From: Anaerotruncus rubiinfantis
GTDB taxonomy: Bacteria > Bacillota > Clostridia > Oscillospirales > Ruminococcaceae
Direction: 5' to 3'
Length of the DNA: 64,000 bases
Assembly (NCBI RefSeq): GCF_900078395.1
Contig: NZ_FKLA01000008.1
Location: forward strand, 124,001 to 188,000
Shown here in pieces: positions 60,880 to 64,000 of this stretch. The position numbers and the translations under genes were made by a program. Numbering within the stretch: position 1 is the first letter of the stretch; each line of letters starts with the position of its first letter. A model generated the notes under the pieces. The model was not told where the DNA came from. It was given only the letters and a program-made list of their open reading frames with translations, and did not search any database.

Positions 60880-61617
60880 ATGGGCAAAAAAGACATGTTG
60901 GTCGTGAGCGCTCACGCGGCGGACTACTGTACCCGCGCGGGCGGCACGATCGCACGCTACATCCGGGACGGATGGAACGTCCACATCATTGCGCTCACTT
61001 ATGGTTCGCGCGGGGAATCGGGCGACTACTGGCGCAACACCACCGGCGGTACGGTGGAGGAATGCTCTAAAATCCGTCACGAGGAATCTCAGGCGGCCGC
61101 GGATTTTCTGGGTGCCACAATCGAATTTTACGCTTATAACGATTATCCGCTGACCATGGATGAGGAACGCATCCGGCTGCTCACCAAGCGGATTCTGGAA
61201 ATCCGGCCGGAACTGATCCTTACCCACTGGATCAGCGACCCGCTCAATCTGGATCATGAGATCACGGGAAAAGCGGTGGTACGCGCGCTCAGCAGCGCCG
61301 CGCAGATCGGGGCGTTCCCGGATACGCCGGCGCATTATTTCCCCAATGTCTATTTCTTTGAAAGCACCGTCCCGCATTCGGAGTTTAATGAGTTCCGTGC
61401 CGATACCTACATTGAGATCGACGACGTCTATGAAATCAAGATGCAGGCGGTCGCAAAGTTTGCCTGTCAGCCGCACCTGGGCGGATATTACACCCATTTT
61501 GCCACCCACAGAGGCTTTCAGGCCAAGGATTGGGCCAAACGTGGGATTCAGTATGCGGAAGGCTTCAAACGGTACCTCCCTTATGTGGGGACGCAGTTTC
61601 CTTTGACAAAACGGTAA
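60880..61617 (+). CDS. PIG-L/LmbE-family deacetylase, variant motif
   Basis: 245 residues. N-terminal VVSAHAADYCTRAGGTIA is the family's Zn segment, where AHPDD(E) is changed to AHAADY: His12 and Asp15 stay, the first Asp is Ala14. The rest is typical (HIIALTYGSRGE; THWISDPLNLDHEITGKAV; YFFESTVPHSEF). Members remove N-acetyl from amino sugars; activity here is uncertain because of the loss. Confidence 0.78.
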   Translation: MGKKDMLVVSAHAADYCTRAGGTIARYIRDGWNVHIIALTYGSRGESGDYWRNTTGGTVEECSKIRHEESQAAADFLGATIEFYAYNDYPLTMDEERIRLLTKRILEIRPELILTHWISDPLNLDHEITGKAVVRALSSAAQIGAFPDTPAHYFPNVYFFESTVPHSEFNEFRADTYIEIDDVYEIKMQAVAKFACQPHLGGYYTHFATHRGFQAKDWAKRGIQYAEGFKRYLPYVGTQFPLTKR

Positions 61618-61644
61618 ACGCAGCAACAAAAGGAGTGAAAATCG

Positions 61645-62541
61645 ATGCGAGAAAGCATTCACAAATATTTCAAAGTAGGAACGATCCAGTGGATGAGCCA
61701 CCCTGGGCGTGAGCTTCTGGAAAGCCTGAAGACGATCGCATGCGACGAATTTTTCGATGCGGTGGAAGTGTGCAAAGTCGGGGATGACGAGACGCGCGCG
61801 AAAGCGAAGGCGCTTTTGGAGCAGAGCCACCTGAAGGTGTGCTATGGAGCGCAGCCGCGGCTGCTGGGGCCGAAGCTGAACCCGAACGACCTGGACGAAG
61901 AGGGGCGCAAAAAGGCGGAGGCCACCCTGATTGAAGCGGTGGACGAAGCGGAATACCTGGGTGCGAAAGGCATCGCGTTCCTGGCGGGCAAATGGGAGGC
62001 GGCGCATAAGGAGGAAGCGTATGCGCAGCTTCTGAAAACGACCCGCGCGGTGTGCGATTACGCGGAGGCAAAAGGCATGATGGTGGAGCTCGAGGTATTC
62101 GATTACGACATGGACAAAGCTGCGCTGATCGGGCCGGCGCCGCTGGCGGCGCGGTTCGCGGCGGATATGCGGCTGACGCACAGCAACTTCGGCCTGATGG
62201 TGGACCTGAGCCATTTCCCGACCACCTACGAGACGAGCAAATTCGTGGTGCGCACGCTGCGGCCGTACATCACGCATTTCCACATAGGGAACGCGGTGGT
62301 GAAGGAAGGATGCCCGGCATACGGAGACAAGCATCCGCGGTTCGGATTCCCGAACAGCGCGAACGACACGGAGGAGCTGGTGGATTTCTTCACGGTGCTG
62401 AAGGAAGAAGGCTTCTTCAACCCGGCCGACCCGTATGTGCTGTCGTTTGAGGTGTCGCCGTTTGGGGACGAGGACGCGGATATCATCCTTGCGAACACGA
62501 AGCGTGTGATCAACCGCGCGTGGGCAATGGTGGAAGACTGA
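61645..62541 (+). CDS. Sugar isomerase/epimerase-like TIM-barrel protein
   Basis: 298 residues of the xylose-isomerase-like/AP endonuclease 2 family: VGTIQWMSHPG at the start, FFDAVEVCKVGDD, a VELEVFDYDMDK strand with metal Glu, MVDLSHFPTTYETSK, ITHFHIGNAVVKEGCPAYGDKHPRFG and LSFEVSPFG near the end give a metal-binding set of Glu, Asp, His and Glu. Probably interconverts a ketose and aldose in the pathway. Confidence 0.82.
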   Translation: MRESIHKYFKVGTIQWMSHPGRELLESLKTIACDEFFDAVEVCKVGDDETRAKAKALLEQSHLKVCYGAQPRLLGPKLNPNDLDEEGRKKAEATLIEAVDEAEYLGAKGIAFLAGKWEAAHKEEAYAQLLKTTRAVCDYAEAKGMMVELEVFDYDMDKAALIGPAPLAARFAADMRLTHSNFGLMVDLSHFPTTYETSKFVVRTLRPYITHFHIGNAVVKEGCPAYGDKHPRFGFPNSANDTEELVDFFTVLKEEGFFNPADPYVLSFEVSPFGDEDADIILANTKRVINRAWAMVED

Positions 62542-62569
62542 GGCGTTTGCCGGATAAGGAGGAACTTTT

Positions 62570-63526
62570 ATGAAAATCGTGATATTGGACGGCTACACCG
62601 AGAATCCGGGCGACCTTTCATGGGGGGAACTGGAAGCGCTCGGAGAACTGACGGTCTATGACCGGACGCCGGCGGAGAAGATCGCGGAGCGGATTGGGGA
62701 CGCGGACGCGGTTTACACGAACAAAACCCCGATCAGCCGGGAGACGCTGGAGAAATGCCCGCATGTGAAGTTCATCGGGGTGCTGGCGACCGGCTACAAC
62801 ATCGTGGATGTTGGGGCGGCGAAAGAACGCGGGATACCGGTGTGCAACATCCCGACCTACGGGACCGACGCGGTGGGACAGTTCGCGATCGCGCTGCTTC
62901 TGGAAATCTGCCATCACATCGGGCACCACAACAAGGCGGTGCACGAGGGCAGATGGGAGCATAACGACGACTGGTGCTTCTGGGATTACCCGCTGATCGA
63001 GCTTGCGGGCAAAACGATGGGGATCATCGGGTTTGGGCGGATCGGTCAGGCGACGGGGCGGATCGCGAAGGCGCTGGGGATGAAGGTGATCGCGTACGAT
63101 TCGTATCCGAATGAGAGCGGAAAAGCGCTGGCGGAATATGTGGATCTGGAAACGGTGCTGAAAACCTCGGATGTGATCGCGCTGCACTGCCCGCTGTTCC
63201 CGGAGACGCAGGGGATCATCAGCAGGGAAAACATCGCGAAGATGAAGGATGGGGTGATCATCCTGAACAACTCGCGGGGTCCGCTCATCGTGGAGCAGGA
63301 CCTGGCGGACGCGTTAAACAGCGGGAAGGTTTACGCGGCGGGGCTGGATGTGGTATCGACCGAGCCGATCAAGGGGGACAACCCGCTTTTGGGGGCGAAG
63401 AACTGCATCATCACGCCGCACATCAGCTGGGCGCCCAAGGAGAGCCGCCAACGTCTGATGGATATCGCCGTCGACAACTTCCGGCAGTTCCTCGCGGGCA
63501 GACCGGTCAATGTTGTAAATCCGTAA
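62570..63526 (+). CDS. D-2-hydroxyacid dehydrogenase
   Basis: 318 residues. NAD-binding Rossmann motif GIIGFGRIGQATGRIAKALGMKVIAYD and the Arg/Glu/His catalytic set around NNSRGPLIVEQDLADAL, LDVVSTEPIKGDNP and CIITPHISWAPKES. Closest by layout to glycerate dehydrogenase/hydroxypyruvate reductase. Acts on a 2-oxo or 2-hydroxy acid such as hydroxypyruvate, a likely aldolase product partner. Last gene of cluster 2. Confidence 0.9.
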   Translation: MKIVILDGYTENPGDLSWGELEALGELTVYDRTPAEKIAERIGDADAVYTNKTPISRETLEKCPHVKFIGVLATGYNIVDVGAAKERGIPVCNIPTYGTDAVGQFAIALLLEICHHIGHHNKAVHEGRWEHNDDWCFWDYPLIELAGKTMGIIGFGRIGQATGRIAKALGMKVIAYDSYPNESGKALAEYVDLETVLKTSDVIALHCPLFPETQGIISRENIAKMKDGVIILNNSRGPLIVEQDLADALNSGKVYAAGLDVVSTEPIKGDNPLLGAKNCIITPHISWAPKESRQRLMDIAVDNFRQFLAGRPVNVVNP

Positions 63527-63544
63527 AATTTCATTTCTTCCATG

Positions 63545-63575
63545 AAAAGCCCCGGTGCAAAGCACCGGGGCTTTT
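63545..63575 (+). terminator. Terminator of catabolic cluster 2
   Basis: AAAAGCCCCGGTGC (63545-63558) pairs with GCACCGGGGCTTTT (63562-63575). Confidence 0.92.
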
Positions 63576-63608
63576 CTGCCGTTTCGGCGCATTTCTTTCG
63601 TGTAATCC

Positions 63609-63637
63609 TTGAATTTATGCCCAATAATCGATATAAT
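63609..63637 (+). promoter_or_regulatory. Promoter of valS
   Basis: TTGAAT (63609-63614), 17-base spacer, TATAAT (63632-63637). Only about 35 bases of leader follow before the ATG, too short for a T-box leader. Confidence 0.75.
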
Positions 63638-63678
63638 ATAAGGTATTGTACCAGCCTATTGGATTTGGAGGAAATAGA

Positions 63679-64000
63679 ATGCGCAAGGAACTCGAAAAGG
63701 TCTACGACCCCAAGCAGGTTGAAGACCGAACCTATCAATTCTGGCTCGACGGGAACTATTTTCACGCCGAACGGGATCCCGATAAGGAGCCGTATACCAT
63801 CGTCATCCCACCGCCAAACATCACCGGCCAGCTGCACATGGGACACGCACTCGACGAGACGCTGCAGGATATCCTGATCCGTTTTCGGCGGATGCAGGGC
63901 CGCGCCGCGCTCTGGCTGCCCGGCACCGACCACGCGTCGATCGCCACCGAGGCAAAAATCGTGGAGGCGATGCGTAAGGAAGGCCTCACCAAGGAGATGC
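63679..64000 (+). CDS. valS: Valyl-tRNA synthetase, N-terminal part (cut by window end)
   Basis: 107 residues visible. [20 protein letters not shown] contains the HIGH-type motif (HMGH), then [25 protein letters not shown], the class I signature of ValRS. GGAGG before ATG 63679. It charges tRNA-Val with valine. Confidence 0.97.
   Translation, partial: MRKELEKVYDPKQVEDRTYQFWLDGNYFHAERDPDKEPYTIVIPPPNITGQLHMGHALDETLQDILIRFRRMQGRAALWLPGTDHASIATEAKIVEAMRKEGLTKEM

Noticed and set aside
56787..62334. Very long minus-strand frames opposite the TRAP-aldolase operon (56787-59726 and 60127-62334)
   Set aside because: GC-rich DNA keeps the opposite strand open; the plus-strand genes have ribosome sites and motif-complete families, while these frames are His/Arg-rich and have none.
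63576..63678. A T-box leader before valS, common in Firmicutes
   Set aside because: From the promoter to the ATG there are only about 35 bases and no T-box sequence or antiterminator hairpin.
1..64000. CRISPR arrays or insertion sequences
   Set aside because: No series of regularly spaced repeats and no transposase-like protein with terminal inverted repeats was found on reading.

Overview
The window looks like the chromosome of a moderately high-GC anaerobic Clostridia bacterium, probably of the gut Oscillospirales/Ruminococcaceae type. This is inferred from strong AGGAGG ribosome sites, Firmicutes-type phage genes, CarD and GntR regulators, an EtfAB-linked lactate dehydrogenase and TRAP transporters. 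No 16S gene is present, so genus is not claimed.

Bases 1 to about 34500 are a prophage whose left end lies outside the window. It reads: HNH nuclease (cut by the window edge), a replication initiator with an iteron-type origin inside its gene, a DnaB-type helicase, a resolvase-like nuclease, a DNA methyltransferase, a run of tiny zinc-ribbon proteins, a roughly 550-nt highly structured non-coding region with a tRNA-like core, a reverse-oriented cassette under a small XRE repressor, then packaging (terS, terL, portal), scaffold and capsid, a type I toxin-antitoxin-like module, short-tail genes, fibres, lysis genes and two large proteins likely to be internal virion proteins. No tape-measure or tail-tube gene is seen, and the gp10-like tail protein fits a P22-like podovirus. 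Low-GC accessory genes and small repressors (XRE, ribbon-helix-helix) follow. The right boundary is the 3' half of tRNA-Gln(UUG) with its terminator, which fits integration into that tRNA gene. No integrase is visible and it probably lies left of the window.

Bases 34500 to 43290 are host chromosome: a methyltransferase, a CarD-like regulator, an alpha/beta hydrolase, a FadR-type regulator and an etfB-etfA-lctD operon for flavin-based electron-confurcating lactate oxidation with PdhR/LldR-like operators in front, and a ferritin-like/VIT1 membrane protein.

Bases 43290 to 50500 hold a first TRAP-linked catabolic operon: an XRE regulator with a degenerate ImmA/IrrE domain, divergent from crotonase, dctP-dctQ-dctM, aldo/keto reductase and an isocitrate-lyase/PEP-mutase family lyase. 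After a zinc-ribbon membrane protein, a lone corrinoid protein and an M23 peptidase, bases 53562 to 63526 hold a second one: a GntR regulator divergent from dctPQM, a degenerate aldo/keto reductase, HpcH/HpaI aldolase, ribulose-phosphate-epimerase-like protein, DeoC-like aldolase, PIG-L deacetylase, TIM-barrel isomerase and D-2-hydroxyacid dehydrogenase. Together these suggest import and cleavage of an unidentified acidic (possibly N-acylated) sugar derivative. valS begins at the right edge.

The most noteworthy items are the large structured RNA with a tRNA-Leu-like fold (about 6314-6860) and the convergent-promoter toxin/antisense module (14989-15301). All calls come from reading the sequence; no database search or folding program was run.
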